From contig NC_083387.1 in assembly GCF_031755915.1 (NCBI RefSeq), positions 24,120,501 through 24,184,500 of the forward strand: DNA of 64,000 nt. The letters are read 5' to 3'. Below the pieces are notes generated by a model. It had not been told where the DNA came from. It did not search any database and saw only the letters and a list, made by a program, of their open reading frames with translations. Positions within the stretch are counted from its first letter, which is position 1. The number at the start of each line of letters is the position of its first letter. This document shows positions 21,351 through 38,184 of this stretch, in pieces. The stretch comes from Ziziphus jujuba (taxonomy: Eukaryota; Streptophyta; Magnoliopsida; Rosales; Rhamnaceae). A program made the position numbers and the translations under genes.

Positions 21351-24300
21351 TGGCAACAATGCCGTTGTATTCTTCCATCCATGACTGGAAAAGCTATATA
21401 TTCATGCGAACTCTACTTGTTTTGCTTCTCTTCGGATCAACTGCTTTATGTGGCTCAATCATAAAGACTTTGCCAGGCTTCCCTGGGATTCTACCTTTCA
21501 AACTTGAAACAGGGTGAGTGTATAATAGATTTTTTTTTTTTTTCTTTTCCTTCTTTTTTTGATATGTTGGAAATGTAGTCCACCTTATCTTATAGGTACA
21601 GTTTGTGGTTTTGTGTTTCAGATATATCAAGGTGGAGAGCTCTGAGTTCTTTTACTATTTTGTGGAATCACAAGGAAATCCATCCAGGGATCCTCTCATA
21701 CTTCATCAATTGGGGGGGCCCGGCTGCTCGGGCTTAATTGGGTTTTTAAAGCAAATAGGTAGCTTCTCATCCATTCAATTTCTTGTTTTGGTAAATCCCA
21801 TCCATTCAAATTCTATCTGCTCCAACGGATAAATTCTTAGAATGATTTGGTACATATTTTGTAAAAGTACAAGTAAGTAACCCTTTTATCACCCAAAAAA
21901 AAAAAAATAAAAAAAAAAAAGAGTAAAGTAACCCTATTTTTTTTAACGCCTTTAATAGTTTGTTTGTTTTTTTTTTTTTTTTTTTTCTTTTTTTACATCT
22001 AAACCTCCAACTATTCTTCTCTCTATAGATGGAATAAAACTAGATTAAATTTTTTTTTTCTTTTTCGTTTTTTATGCTATTACCTAGCAACCAAACAAAA
22101 TCCAGTATTTGGAAGGAAGAACAAAAGTGAAAAATTCAAATAGATATTAACAAAGAAAAATCTGGAGGGACAGAGATAAATAAAATGCAAGAATAATTGA
22201 GATCCTCTAGAGGCTAATAATTCATTTGTTATATTGTCCATGATCTGAAACTAGATCTGCGTCAATTTTTTATACTTCCTATTTTGTTTCCAAGAGTAAT
22301 CTTATTTATGTTACAATCTAGAAATTTTTCTGGCAATGGAAGAGGAATAAGGATGATTTTTGTTACGACAATCTTTCTTTTCTGGTAGACATGATGAAGG
22401 ATTTTATGTAAGGAACAAAAAATAAAAACAAAAATAATTGAAGAGCGTTGAAACTCTGAGGGTTATTGGGATTTTCAAAATGATTTGTATTAGTGTGCAT
22501 ACATTATCTCATATCATTAAACAATGGTACCAAATCAATCTCCAACTTGTTACAGATTATGTACCTAAATATTTCTCTACTTATATATAATATATTTTAT
22601 AATATATATATATATATATATATATAGACAGGTAGTCCATTTTTTAATGGAAGACGAACAAACTATTGGCACCAAGAGCTTGGTCAATTATATCTAATCA
22701 TGAGATTGGACGGTCATAATTAGCTATCACCATCAAGTATTGTGCAACCTCGCCCACTGTAGATTTTTTGTGCTTTATATATATATATATATACACCTCC
22801 AATAATATTTGAAATCCCATATTGTTTACTAAATTTATTTATTATATAATGTAGAAGTTGTTATGATAATTTTTAATTAGTTTATTATATTGTATTTCAC
22901 TTATTGATTTAAAATTTTATTTTTTTTATTTTTATTCAAAGAATATTTCATCCATATATATAATCACACTACGTTAGGTAAATATATTCATCAAACATAT
23001 TTAATGAACGATTTAGTATTTCTAATCGCTAGTGTTTTGTTTAATGGGCTAATATTTCTTATGTTTATCTATAAGCTTGCAATATTAAAAAGCGGTAAGA
23101 TACAAAAGGCAATATATATATATTTACAATTACTTTCTAAATGATTCTAACTTAAATCATTTGTATACTAGATAATATTATCCACTAGTGAAAGGGACAT
23201 ATTTTCTAAACATAACTATTTTCATATGTCATTTGTTAACATATTTTTTTTTTGTTTTTTCTTTTAAATTGTGTTTAATTTGTTTTCTTTTAACTGTTTG
23301 TTAATATTATTAGAATTTGTTAAATATATTAATTAACTACAATTATCAGAAAAAAATTTAAAATCAGTACAATTTGAAATTATATTTCATTTGATGTTTA
23401 TGTTTTTTTTTTCAGATTTATAATTAATTGAGATGTTTAACTACCACAAATTTAACATTAATAAACCATAAAAGTAAACCAATTACACTTTATTTAGTAA
23501 AAAAATAAAAATAAAAATCAAATACCCTAACAAATGGCAGCTTAATTTTTTATCTGTTCTCTTGTCCATAAATATATATATTGCAACATTCTCTAGTCCA
23601 TATTTAGATCTCGCATTGTTTTAAATTTTACGAAAATAAGAGCATATGTAAATTTTTTTAAATTTTGCATGCTAATAAGATTCCATAGTCATGGTTATGG
23701 AAAAAACCAATCATTAGTCTTTCTCGAAATCATGTACATTAATAATAGTGTTACAATTTCCTTCTTAAGGACCGTTGGTTTTCAATTTATCAACTTATGG
23801 AGCAACTTTACCGTCACTGCAACTGGCCCCATATTCTTGGACTGAGGTACCAAATTAATTTTATCGTACATCATTGCTTACCACAAATGTTTGATGACTA
23901 AAAGAAACAAATTTTGTGATTTATTTTATTTTATTTATTTATTGTTTTTTTTTTTTAGATATGAAAGCTCTTAGCCTTCTCCAATGGTACTACAAATACT
24001 AAAATGTGGGTTTACCTGCTAACTTGTTGTAATGTTATACATTTTATAGATTTCAAGTGTAATATTTATAGATGCACCTATTGGCACGGGTTTCTCCTAC
24101 TCAAACAATCCAGAAGATCATTTTTTGTCATCAGATACAAATACAGCGTTGATGGTTAACAAGTTTATGAGAAAGGTTTGAGAAATCTAAAAGTTATTTA
24201 TTTGTTTTCGTAGAACTATCTTCTGCATTATAATACACAATATACTAATAAACACGTTGTTTATGTGGGCAGCACTTTAATGATGAATCTAAGGTGGGAG

Positions 24301-24494
24301 ATAGGAATTTTACATATAAATTTGTATATATATATATATATAAGATTTCGGTAGGTTAGAAATATAATTTCACAAAACTATTGTATAGTAAGTGATAAGG
24401 ATTGTTACTTATCTAACTAAGTTTGGTTTTAGATCATTAATTGAATTGATATCCTGAATGCATATTATAATTTTCCATATAAATATATATATAC

Positions 24495-24531
<37 letters not shown>

Positions 24532-27500
24532 GGTAAAGAAAGCTAGGCTTACAAGATGTTGATCAATTTTAATATTCAATTTTCTATAATTGGCCTTTTG
24601 ATAGAATTTAAAATTCAATTATTGACAAAATATAAGTTTAATTTTATAGTAAAATTCACAAAATAAATTCCACATGAATTCAAATGATGACAAATGATCT
24701 TTAAATTATAACTTTTAAAGGAATCCAAAAGATGAAAAAGAAAATTTTCATGACATTACCATATTCTAAACCTAATAGAAGTTTAGTTATATATATATAT
24801 ATATAATTAGCAAATTTACCTTATCCATAAAATTTTTGGATGCATATATATGTTTTGGTCTATAAGATGTTTATAGGAATAAACTGTCTCACAGTTTTAA
24901 TTATAATGCAGTGGTTAGAAGATCACTCAGAATTCAAGGAGAATCCCTTTATCATTGGTGGTGACTCATATGGTGGACTATTAGCTCCAATTTATGTACA
25001 AGAAATTTTGGAGGGTAATACTCTACAATTTTATTTTATATATGAATCAAAGCAATATTTTAACAATATTACATCGATCCTGCTAAAAAAATATTTTAGA
25101 TATAAAACAAGATATTTGAATTCCATCGTTAGTTTAATTCGAAGCAAAAAGTGAAAAACAAAAAACTATTGATGTGAACAATATTATAACAATAGAACTT
25201 GCTGCATATGTATAAACGTCATATTTGGTAAGATTAATTTTTTGTCCTTGGGATAGTTCGATTGATAATAACCACTGATAGTAACTTGTAATCTTCAGTT
25301 TAATTAAGCTTAGAACTAATACTGTCTCCAAATTTATCAAAATATATATACATATACGTGTTTATAGTATACATATGAGGTAAAAAACTTGTTTGGAAAA
25401 GCTTATTAACGTAAAGAGTTATTTGTGAAATGGTTTTTTCATTTTATCCTCCAAACTATAAATTTTTCTCACATTTGCCCATTAAACTTTTGTTTTTGCA
25501 TCATTTGAGTCCAATTATGTAATTTGCTTCGATGAATACACAAAATATATACATAAATATGTAAATTGTTTGTACATAGATAAAATGTGCATGGTTAATT
25601 TTAACAAATTGATCCGATATATGCTTCACCTTTTGAGTTTCCGAAGCTTAGGCATTGACTCTTTACAGTCTTGCAGGTAATAAAATGGGACAAGAGCCTT
25701 TTATCAATTTGAAAGTAATAGTCTCAACTTTTTTAAGCTTCCCAAATTACTTATGCATCATAAATTTAGAATAATTATATGTAATACATATATATATATA
25801 TATATATATATAATGGTCAAAACCATGAAATGTATGCAGGGATTTTATGTGGGATCCGGACATACGGATACAGACATTGAAAAAAATTCAATAATTCCTT
25901 ACGTTTATCATATGGGACTTATATCAGATGATCTATACGAGGTAATTGAATTTCTTTGACTTAACAATTTAAAATGACTTTCCTTTATAAAAGTTTTTAA
26001 ATCTGACTTTTGATGATTTAAAGTTTTCGATTTCAACCTTTTTGTAGTGAACTTCTTCCCACGGACAAACAATGATGTTGTTGTCACTCAATTGTTTGAT
26101 GTGGCAAAAAATAATGTATTATTATTTTATTAGTTAAAAATTAATATACTATAAATATAGATAAATTATATATAAGTCAATAAAATAATGAAATTGTCAA
26201 AACCATTATTGATGGATAAAAGTAAATAGAAATACTATGGCTAATCATTGAAACAAATCCAATGTTGCAATCAAATGGAGTTAAGCCTTGATTTGGAATT
26301 CTTATAGATTATGAAAGAGTGAGCGAAAATCTTTTGAAATAACAATCAATCTTTTTTATTTTTTTTTTTGTCAACATGATAAATGTTTTTCAAACTATTA
26401 CTTCAAAATTATTTAAAGTTACCAAATTAGAAATGAGTGTTTTTTAAATAACCTATATCACATACACAAGGACCGCAAAAAAAAACATGAATTATTATTT
26501 TTGTCTTATATAACAATATTAATAATATAATAGTAATAATATTATTAATATATTTTTATTTTTAATAATATAATTAATATAGTTAAAATTAATATATACA
26601 TTTATTTTTTATTCTCACCTCAACTATATCAACCTAAAATAATATTATATATATATATATATATATTATTTGAAGCTTAAAAATAATATTTTATATATAT
26701 TATTTGAAGCTTAAAAATAATTAATGATTCCTTCATATTTAGAAAATATGAAAATACGTACAATTTGTTTCAAATTAGACCCTCTTGTTTTTAATTTATT
26801 GCAATATAAATTTTTTATTTAAAAAAATTACATTTTAATAGCCTCAAACCATTAAGTGCCATTTGCTCAAAATCCAATTAGATTAAAATGCAAGAAATCA
26901 AAACTTGAAAGTCTAGACTGAACCTTTGAAATTTGACAACCGAAAGTGTAATTTTCCCAAGTTAAAGAATATTAAAATGCAATTAATTATTTAAAAATGT
27001 TTGTCAGTATAAATATTTATAACGGCTTATTTATGCTTTCTTTAAACAGCGAGCGAAAGAAAGTTGTGGTGGAAATTATGTACATGTCAATGCCACAAAT
27101 ACAAATTGTCTCAATGATATTGCTAAAATTGCCCAGGTACTAATTAATTTGATAGTTTAACACTTTGACTTTCCATTCTTGAGTTTCCATCCCCATTTGA
27201 TTATTTCTTACAAATTCTACATTTGAAATTTTAGTGTACAAAACACATCAATAAATATCATATATTGAGAACCTACTGCGAAAAATATTTGGTCAAGTCA
27301 AAGAAAGATAATCAAATTCAAGCGCGAAGATCTACTAAAGAGATGAGTTTTTGCGATGAGGTATCTGTCTTGCTTGATTTCTTTTTCTTAATTTCTTTCT
27401 CACTGAACATATGTATGCACTTTTGATAGATGTAACTAGATTATATAATTTTTAATATATGGTTCCTTTGCAGAATATTCCGGCTATAGCCATTCAAAAT

Positions 27501-30432
27501 TGGGCAAATAACAAGAGAGTTCAAGATGCACTTCAAGTTCGAAAGGTATACAAATCGAAATTAGGTCATATCTCTTTCCAATAATATTATACTAAAAAGT
27601 TATCAAACCGACCGATAAGAGATTTCAGTTTAATTTTACAAGATGGAATTAAAAGGGAGTGGTGTAAATATATTAAAAAAAAAAAAGAGAAAATGTTATG
27701 CTAAATGATTTTAAACTAAAAATCTAATTGTGTAATTGACATCTATTAGCATTTGTCACATTAATAGGTTCCGAATATAAAAAGTTACTATGTTCCCAAT
27801 TGATATTCACTACAGGTCAAAATCCCTATATACATATGATGGAAATCACTAATGAGTAACGTATAATCCAACAATGAATTACAAAATTACATGTAGGTAG
27901 ATGCTTGTCATAATTTGGATGACATCATCCCTTATTGCATTATAAGTATATTAGACAATTTCAAATAAGATGCACTATTTATTTGTTTAAGGTGAGGTTC
28001 AACCTTTATCGTTTTAAATTCTATAGATTAGCTCTCATCTTTTAAAAATTCAAAAGCTCTAATGAATGGACCTTAATTACATTAGAGCTTATTTGCAATT
28101 GATTGTTTACATATATCAACTAAGCTTACGTCAAGATATGTAAATTATCAATCTCTTTTAGAATGTTATGTAAATTAGTCTAGATGTGATGCAAGTGACA
28201 GATCTACCTTGATTAATTTACAACATATTGATGTGATCAAATTTATACATATAGAATAATTTTGATGTCCACAACTTAATTAAGTTGCAGACCAAGTGTC
28301 TTTAGCCATAAAAACAGCATTTTGCTTAACATGCAAGTTGATTACTTTTTTAATTCAATTTATTGCCTTGCTAATGGACATTTTAAGGAAGTTTGATCGC
28401 AATAGAAGTTTTTTTCACGCAGTTATCAAACATATCAATACTTAGCAATGATTTTCAACAAAAACAATTAAAAACAAATTTGTTTCTAATGTAATTATGC
28501 AGTTTTTTAGATATTAAATTAGCTTTAAATCCCAATCATTGCCTTAACGATTATTTCTAGGGCTAAAAATATACGGTCTTAGTAAGCCTTTTATTAGAAT
28601 ATTCCAATAGATTTTTTATCAGAATTTCATTTATCAGTCTTTAAATATTTTTTAAAACTGAAATTTTAAAGGTACATTTAAGATTAATATGAGTTCTGAT
28701 AAGATTCATTTTTCTCTTATAAGGTTTTTAATATTTTACTAAACAGATATAAAATCTTAAAAATATATTTTCATCCATTGAAAATATTTAAAAACTGATA
28801 AGTAAGAGAATTGATAAAAAATCTATTAAAACGTCCTGATAAAAGATTAACTGTATATAATGTTTAGATAGTACAGATAAATAATATGTTACTTGATGCT
28901 TTTCTCAGACAATATATTGTGGTCTAGAAATCAAAATTGTTTAATACACACACACACATACATACATACATATGTATATATATATATATTTACTAATTTG
29001 TCATTCACCCTTTTTTATACTAATGGGCAGGGAACATTTAAAAAGTGGTATAGATGCAATTTTGAGGATGTAGGTGAAGGAACTTACACGAATAACGTTA
29101 AGAGTGCTGTTGGCTATCACAAGAATCTTACCAACTCAAGCATAGAAGTACTAGTTTACATGTAAGGCTAATATTATTGATTTTCAATTTTTATTTATTT
29201 ATTATTTATTTTTTTTTGGCAACAACTTACATATAAATGAATAATATTATAATATATATCTATATATTTATATAAAAATAAATTAATGTTCCTCCAAAAT
29301 TTAATTGTCTTCTAGTTTATAATAGATGATGTGAAGATACGGCAAATAATATAAAAAAAACAATTAATGAATTTAAAATTGAAAACATACCTGGGATATA
29401 AAAACCCTAAACAGTTGTCATATATTATCATGTTCTCATTATAATTATAATTTGAAAGATAGTTAAGATCAACTATGTCTACATTTTGAGCAGTGGTGAC
29501 CATGAGGTCGATATTTCACATATATCAGCCGAACGATGGATAAAGTCCCTTAATCTGACGCTTCACAGTGATTGGCGACCATGGTACACTGCTGACCAAG
29601 TTGCAGGGTGGGTCTCTAATTTATATGTGTTTTATATTCAATAAATTATTGTAGATACTATGGTTAGTTGTGTCTAGTTTTTTTTTTTTTTTTTTTTTTC
29701 TTTTCCTCAACTAAATGGTGTGTAGTCTGCTTAATGATATTTAGAATTTGTTGAACATGTCAATTGACTATAAATGTAGAAAAAACAAAATATATGATCA
29801 CAATTTTAAACTATGTTTTATTTGACGTTTATACTTTTTTTATAAATAAAATTAATAATTAACTGTGATGTCTAACTACCTTTAGTTAATAGTAACAAAC
29901 AATTAAATAAGTAAACTATATACAGTTTAGTAGAAAACAACAAAATAAAAACCAAACCCGTTAACAACGGGCACCTAATTTATAATATGGTATTATATTT
30001 TTGGTTTGTATTTTGTTATGCTAATCTATGCCTAATTTATCAAATTTTTAGAGTCCAACTTAATGTAGCATTATTTTATCATTGAATTGCATTCCACCCC
30101 TCTAAGCAATTACATTTCATAGATTTCCAAATTTATAAAAAACAATTTTATTTTGTCATCTTAAAATTCATTTCTAACTAAAAATTTATATTATTTTTTA
30201 CAGGTACACAATGACATATAAAAATTTTAACTATAGGTTAACTTATGCAACTGTGAAGGTAAGAAAGTCTCAAATTCATTTTTCAATCGTATACAATACA
30301 AACGTGAAACTCAATGTATTTGGTATTTGGTTTTTGTTTCTTTAATAGGGAGCTGGTCACTCTCCTACGGAATACAAAAGGAAAGAATGTTATGCTATGA
30401 TTCAAAGGTGGATGAACAAATCTCCTCTGTAG
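21350..30432 (+). CDS. Serine carboxypeptidase-like protein (SCPL, S10 family), 14 exons
   Basis: Predicted exons: 21350-21513, 21622-21758, 23770-23846, 24050-24175, 24912-25014, 25677-25714, 25840-25941, 27050-27136, 27235-27360, 27474-27545, 29031-29161, 29494-29607, 30204-30258, 30349-30432. All have GT/AG borders, phases agree, and no stop interrupts the 471 codons, the usual family length. A hydrophobic signal stretch (about residues 18-34) precedes LPGFPG..LPFKLETGY, typical of plant clade I SCPLs. Seen: GGPGCS oxyanion motif (86-91), nucleophile Ser187 in GDSYGG, Asp390 in GDHE, His448 in GAGH, and several N-glycosylation sequons (NATN, NLTN, NLTL). Family members are vacuolar or secreted carboxypeptidases, or acyltransferases using glucose esters; tandem clustering favours an acyltransferase, but the substrate cannot be read. 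Odd: LHQLGGPG where family members usually have a Trp before the motif. Exon borders are predicted by eye. Confidence 0.88.
22620..23760 (+). other. Large SCPL intron 2, no gene inside
   Basis: Intron 2 (21759-23769, 2.0 kb) holds poly-T, (AT)n and AT-rich sequence, with no transposon end or exon recognised. It is nearly identical in the second copy (61235-63236), so the duplication is young or homogenised. Confidence 0.5.
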
Positions 30433-31399
30433 AGAGTATGCCTTTAAAACTGCATATTATCATATGATGATTTAAATTAATTTCCAAATGGGCTTGATTT
30501 ACTGCAACAATATAACTTGCCTCTACATTCAAGAACTAAGGTTGTTAGTCATTGAGCAATGTAAGACTCTACATTTATGGAATAAGGCTTTTGATTATTA
30601 GACTATCAAAATTTATGGTTCCATCAACTAATGGTGTATGAAAGATTAGAAGTTAAAAAACTCATATCTATGAGCGTTTTAAACTTCCAATTCTTGTAAT
30701 ACAATGTTGGATGAGCATTTTTTAATTGTTGGGGAATGATTTGTCAAAAACAATAATTCCATTGAACAGTCCTCTCTCTATTCTTGAAATTAACTAGTTT
30801 GCATGCTACCTGTATTCATTTTAATATATATGAGCAATGTGTTAATATTTTGTTCCTAGATAACTGTACTACATAATCATCTACTCAAGCCTCTGCAGTT
30901 ACTCTGTTTTCTTACCCTGCTCCCGAATCTTCTTCCTCAGAAAACTAAAATGTATGGTACGGCAAAGCCCAAAAACCCAACACTAAATGCTCATAAATTA
31001 ATATGGTCTACATCCTTTTGGATGTTTAAGAAATATGAAAACTAAGAAAAGTAAGATACTTTTTTCTCTAGAGAACGGAGATTGGCAACCCTTGAAATTG
31101 GTTTGGAATTAACATATGCATGTGAAAAACAAGTTCATCATTTAACAAACAACATCAATAGAAGTAAAAGACTGAATTATCTGCTGCAGAGGAGGGCAAA
31201 GGAGGTTCGTCTTCCAAGCTGCCTAAACTGTAGTTTGGAGGAGGCAAGGTTTTTGAGAAGATTAGGCAAATGTGCCTCAAATTTCAGAATGTGTAAGGCC
31301 TGTCTAATGGATAGTTTCAAACTATGGTCTGGGTGAGCACTCCAATGCCCAACATTCACATTTTGTGACTTAAGCTACTCAAGTATTTATACTTATTAA

Positions 31400-31430
<31 letters not shown>

Positions 31431-32549
31431 GAAATTTTTTTCTCGTACGAGAAATTCCCATATAGATTTTATCTGGAAAATCCTGAATTATATGAAATCA
31501 GGCGCCTTTTACAGGTAATCGGGGCATGATTATGTATAAAGCCAAAGTCTCCCAAGCAAAATTTGCCAACGACTTTCCAGATGAGAAAATAAATATGTGT
31601 ATATATATATATATATATAGGGGTTGAACCAGGAAGTATAACTATCTATATTAATTTCTAGAGTGGCTGATTTATTGTAACGAACTAATTACCGACCTCT
31701 AACAAAAAAATTACCAGCCAAATTGCTGCTTTTAAGTATGTGAGCAACATAAGACTACATTTACATTTACATTTATGGACTTAAAGTTTTCGATAAATTA
31801 TCAAATTTATGGTTCCATCAAGAGGTATGTTGTATAAAAGATAAAATACCAATAAGTTAAACTATCACCGTTTTAAACTTCCATTTCTCTTATACATTGT
31901 TAGATGAGCAAATTTTAACCCATAGGAATGATTTGTCAAAAACAATAATCCCATAGAACACTACTCTAATCTGGAATATTTACTAGCATTCTTTTGGATC
32001 CCAGATAACTGTGGTGCATAGTCAAATTTCCAGAATTATTTATATCTACATATACATATGTATATATATATATATATATATAAGCCCAAAAAATTCCAAA
32101 TGCTGCAATTTCAACCAGTCATTGCAAACTGAAAAAAATTAAATTTCAAATAAAACAATATAAACAGAAACAAAATCGACTCAGAAAACAAAAACCACTA
32201 TGGTGATCAAATAAGTGATTGTGAAAATTAGCACTTACTGATTTCAAACAACACTAAATCCATGACCAAAACGTGAAAGATTTTAGACTTTAAAGCAAAC
32301 ACGATAGAACCAGCATTCTAAGTGCCAAAACCAGTCAGCATTGCCAACGATAATTTGGTACCTAAGACCTAAAGAATAATAACTATACGAAACCTTTTGT
32401 TCGTACAACTCAAGCATCCAACATACATAATATCTTTTCCGTATAAATAAAACCAGAAGATTCAAACGTTTACAAACTTTGGCTCACATGTGGCACAACA
32501 CAGGTGATGAGACTCTTTTTTAACCTCGCAAATATCTTCCGTACCAACC
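30433..32549. other. Intergenic region with a diverged local duplication
   Basis: About 30540-30890 and 31735-32030 are diverged direct repeats (shared GAGCAA..TAAGACT..ACATTTATGGA, TTTATGGTTCCATCAA, GTTTTAAACTTCCA, GGAATGATTTGTCAAAAACAATAAT and CCATAGAAC/CCATTGAAC blocks, and AGATAACTGT). Between them is an 84-codon open frame (31082-31336) that I do not recognise, with several cysteines (CLNC, CKAC). (TG)n/(AT)n tracts lie at about 31402-31430 and 31598-31620. Confidence 0.55.
31082..31336 (+). CDS. Unrecognised 84-codon open frame
   Basis: Lies between the two diverged repeats downstream of SCPL. The conceptual product is rich in Lys/Arg/Leu with CLNC and CKACL cysteine pairs, without a family I recognise. 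The codon use is less AT-biased than the flanks, so it could be a relic of an exon. No splice partners, start context or relatives in the window support it. Confidence 0.2.
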   Translation: MATLEIGLELTYACEKQVHHLTNNINRSKRLNYLLQRRAKEVRLPSCLNCSLEEARFLRRLGKCASNFRMCKACLMDSFKLWSG

Positions 32550-34607
<2,058 letters not shown>

Positions 34608-36292
34608 CTGCAGATTTTAGGGGAAAATGAACAGAGCATCCATTCAGTTAAAAGAAGACATTTCAAATTCAGCTGCTAATATAACCAACTAAGAAAATCC
34701 ACACCATGTGGATAAATTAAAACAACAAAATAAAATTACATAAAATAATAAAACATATTAGAACCTGTATATCTTGGTATTAATATGCTTTTTGTAAAAT
34801 TGACTGAGACCTGTGTAATACTCTAGTATTCTTAAAATGTTTTTTATCCACCGGTACTGGAGTTTTGTAAAGAACATCTATTAGGATACAACGGTTACAA
34901 AGATTTTAGACACAGCATCTCCAAACAAAGATTTTAGACACAGCATCTCCAAAACTTTTCCATTGAACTTTTTGCATACTATTACTTTACCACGCTATTG
35001 CTGCTTTTCTTTTAGATTTTCACGTATTTCTCAAAAAAACCTTTTTCCTTATATTTTTTTGAAAAACTGAAAAAAACATTCAAAAGTATGTGTGAGCGTC
35101 AATCTCTCAAACACATAGTTGTATTTCCTCAAAACTCTAACCCCCATCTTCAAAATAATTATTTTACTTTATTTAAACAAAATTGATCAAAACCCTCATT
35201 TTTCCAAACAAACGGTAGGAAATAAAACAAAGCCCAAAGCCTTTAAGGCTCAATAAAGGAAAATCATTCACATTTTGTGTTGGCCAAAAACTATAACAAT
35301 CATTGCCAATCTCATATAAAAAGGTTCGTGCAAGTGCAAGGATTACTCCCATTTTTGGTTGCAGAAGAGAGAGAGTGAAAGCTATGAGTCAACCACGTAT
35401 GGGAAAGAAAAAGTCTGATATGGGAGAGAGTGGCGTGTTATATAATGTGAAAATGTAATCACGTGGCATCAAATCATATGAAGGAATGCCTAGCTGTACA
35501 GTACTCCGAGAGTACTAGAACTTTTTATGACTAATTAAGGTGACTCTTATTTTTTTAAAGGAGTCAATTTATGAGCTAAGGTTTTGGAAAAGAGTACCAA
35601 AATTGTACCTTAAATTTTGTTTGCCAACCAGTACATTAATGGTTGACAATAAGATAATTAATAATGCTAAAACTATCAATAATTATCAATTATGTTAGAA
35701 TTATTAAAATATTTATCAAATAATATAATGAATGACATAGTAATATTTGATTGCTTTATTTTTGTTATTCATTTATCCATTGAAGAACTTTTTTTTTATA
35801 TTTGAAATATATAAATAATATATAAATATGTTAACAAATAATATATCAATACATGTCATTTAATAAATAATATTGATAAATATTTTGGTACCTATAATAT
35901 TATTGTAAAACTATACTCTACTAATCCATAAAAGATGAATATAAAAAATTCCACGCCACATCATTTGATGGCTTTATCATTATTATTATTTTTTTATTAT
36001 TATTACAACAATTTTAATTTAAAATTCTGTTAATAACATATCTATGGGGTAGTGACATGGAAATGACTTGTGAGGATCTTACATGGTGAACTTTTTTGGT
36101 ATGGCTCCTATAACATGCCAAACTTTCATCGTTCAAATAATGACACATCTAAATATATAACTTTTTTTAATTAAAATCTAATAAGGAAAGATCAATTTAT
36201 AAAATTTGACTGCAACCAACCAGTAATTATTGTTAGTATATGTGAGCAACTGATGGTAAGTCAAATACTGCTTACCATATCAAAATTATATG

Positions 36293-36340
<48 letters not shown>

Positions 36341-36371
36341 TATATACATATAGCTTTGCTAAAATGCATGC
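34608..36371. other. AT-rich intergenic region without a gene
   Basis: No coding exon, RNA gene or transposon end recognised. It contains a short tandem duplication at about 34896-34952 (AAAGATTTTAGACACAGCAT twice) and an (AC)n microsatellite at about 36301-36338. Confidence 0.5.
36301..36338 (+). repeat. (CA)n microsatellite
   Basis: About 19 CA units, followed by AT-rich sequence, just before the minus-strand solo LTR. Confidence 0.9.
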
Positions 36372-38184
36372 TGTCAGGACCCGTCCAAGATTCTTCATCG
36401 AAATCCTAGACAATCCCTGATTCCAGGGAAACACCACCGAACCTTCCAACGGAAAATCCGCCAGCATCTCCCCTAAGGGTAGAACTTACCACAAAATTCC
36501 CTTCACATAAAACACACTCCAATAAAGACCACCTTATTCCTCCCACCTTACTACAATTTATTTCCACAAATTTACAGCACTTCAAAATAATAACAGAGAA
36601 TCAATATATGATTTAATAACTATGTGTCTAATCAGTATACAGAGCATTATACAAATGATTGTGAAATTAATACAATAACAGATGAAGCAATAAAAGATGG
36701 AGAGGAAAAAGGGAGAAAAAGCTTCTCTTGGACTTTCAGAAATGAACTGAGACGTCGAGTTCGCCCCCGGACAATCAACGTCGACTAACCTAGATCTAAG
36801 GGAACAGAATTTAAAAATATGAGATGCTAATCATCTCAGTGAGTAACCCAATCTATTATACAATAATAATATTAATAATAAAAGGGTAAATAACCTAGTT
36901 AATTGAATAATAAGAAATAAGTAAATAATTAATAGATAGTTAAAAATAATATTTTCCCTCAAAACCCTCACGATCCATTCAGTTGGAAAAGTTTCCTTTT
37001 TAAAACATTTTCGCAAAACCCAACATTTTATGCCCCAAAAATCAAGAAATAATTAGTCAAATAAATTTCGCAAAACCCAACATTTTATGCCCCAAAAATC
37101 AAGGAAAACAATTAGTCAATAGTTTTCTAATAAAATACGATAATTCAAGAATTTAAATTTATAATGAAATAAATTGAAATAAAAATAACTTATAACAATT
37201 ACTAAATAATTAATCCATGTCATAATAATTAATACCGAAATATTAATAAAACTCACATTAAAACAATTCATGAAATAATTAAATAATTAAAATAAATCAA
37301 TTTATTGAAGAATTAAGCAAAGAAAAAATTAAATCAAATTAAAACCTCCATTTGAAATAAATAACAAAAACAACATTAAATATATTCTTAATTTAAATAC
37401 AATTTCAAAATATTTATTTTAAAATCTATGTTCGGAAAACCATTTGATGCACCCACTATATACCAGTGGCGCCAACGATACCCAGCGTCCCAAGGTACCG
37501 CCAAACAGGAGGTTAAAGAGAGAAACCGGCATACGGTCGCGTGGCGTCCCACCGCGCCGCTCCTAACAGGAGTCCCGGCCATAAAGGGGCGGCCTACCCT
37601 CATCCGATGGCAACCACAGGACAACCCCATAAATCACTTGCATGCTACTCACATCCACCTGCGCACTAATCATATCCATGTGGGTACTAATCACATTCAT
37701 ATATACAGAACATCAGTACGTATATGATGCATCTAAAAATCATAAAATTAATATATTTATTTTCAAATATCAAAATCTCATAAATACCACCAGATTTATT
37801 CCATCCAATTAAACCCGTAAATTTTCCACAATTCCTTTATAAATCATCGTCATAAATTCATCGCACAATTTTCATCAATTTCAAATCCATCAACTTTCAA
37901 ATGCATCAATTTTCCAATCCACAATATTCAAATGCGTAAGCATAATTTTTAAAATAGTGTCCTTAAATCCTTAAAATTCAAGATAGGCATAATTTCATTA
38001 AAATCTCATAAAATTTCCAAAATTCATAAATCCATATAAATGCATTTTTATTGCTTGAAATAAACTCATAATAATTTCAACAATAAATTAATAATGTTAA
38101 AAATCATAATTTCTTTAAATATCAAATTTTCATAAAATGAATTTCCATAATTTATCAAAATCGAAATATGCTTCGGTGCACACA

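Larger units (their letters stand above)
17535..24540 (+). repeat. Segmental duplication, copy A (SCPL upstream region and 5' half of gene)
   Basis: This sequence matches 58815-64000. Similarity starts at AAATAAATAAATGTA, runs through the upstream region and is very high from SCPL exon 1 through intron 4, introns included. Copy A has about 1.5 kb (about 18599-20120) with no counterpart in copy B, and three promoter repeat units where B has two. Both copies are in direct orientation about 40 kb apart. Confidence 0.85.
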
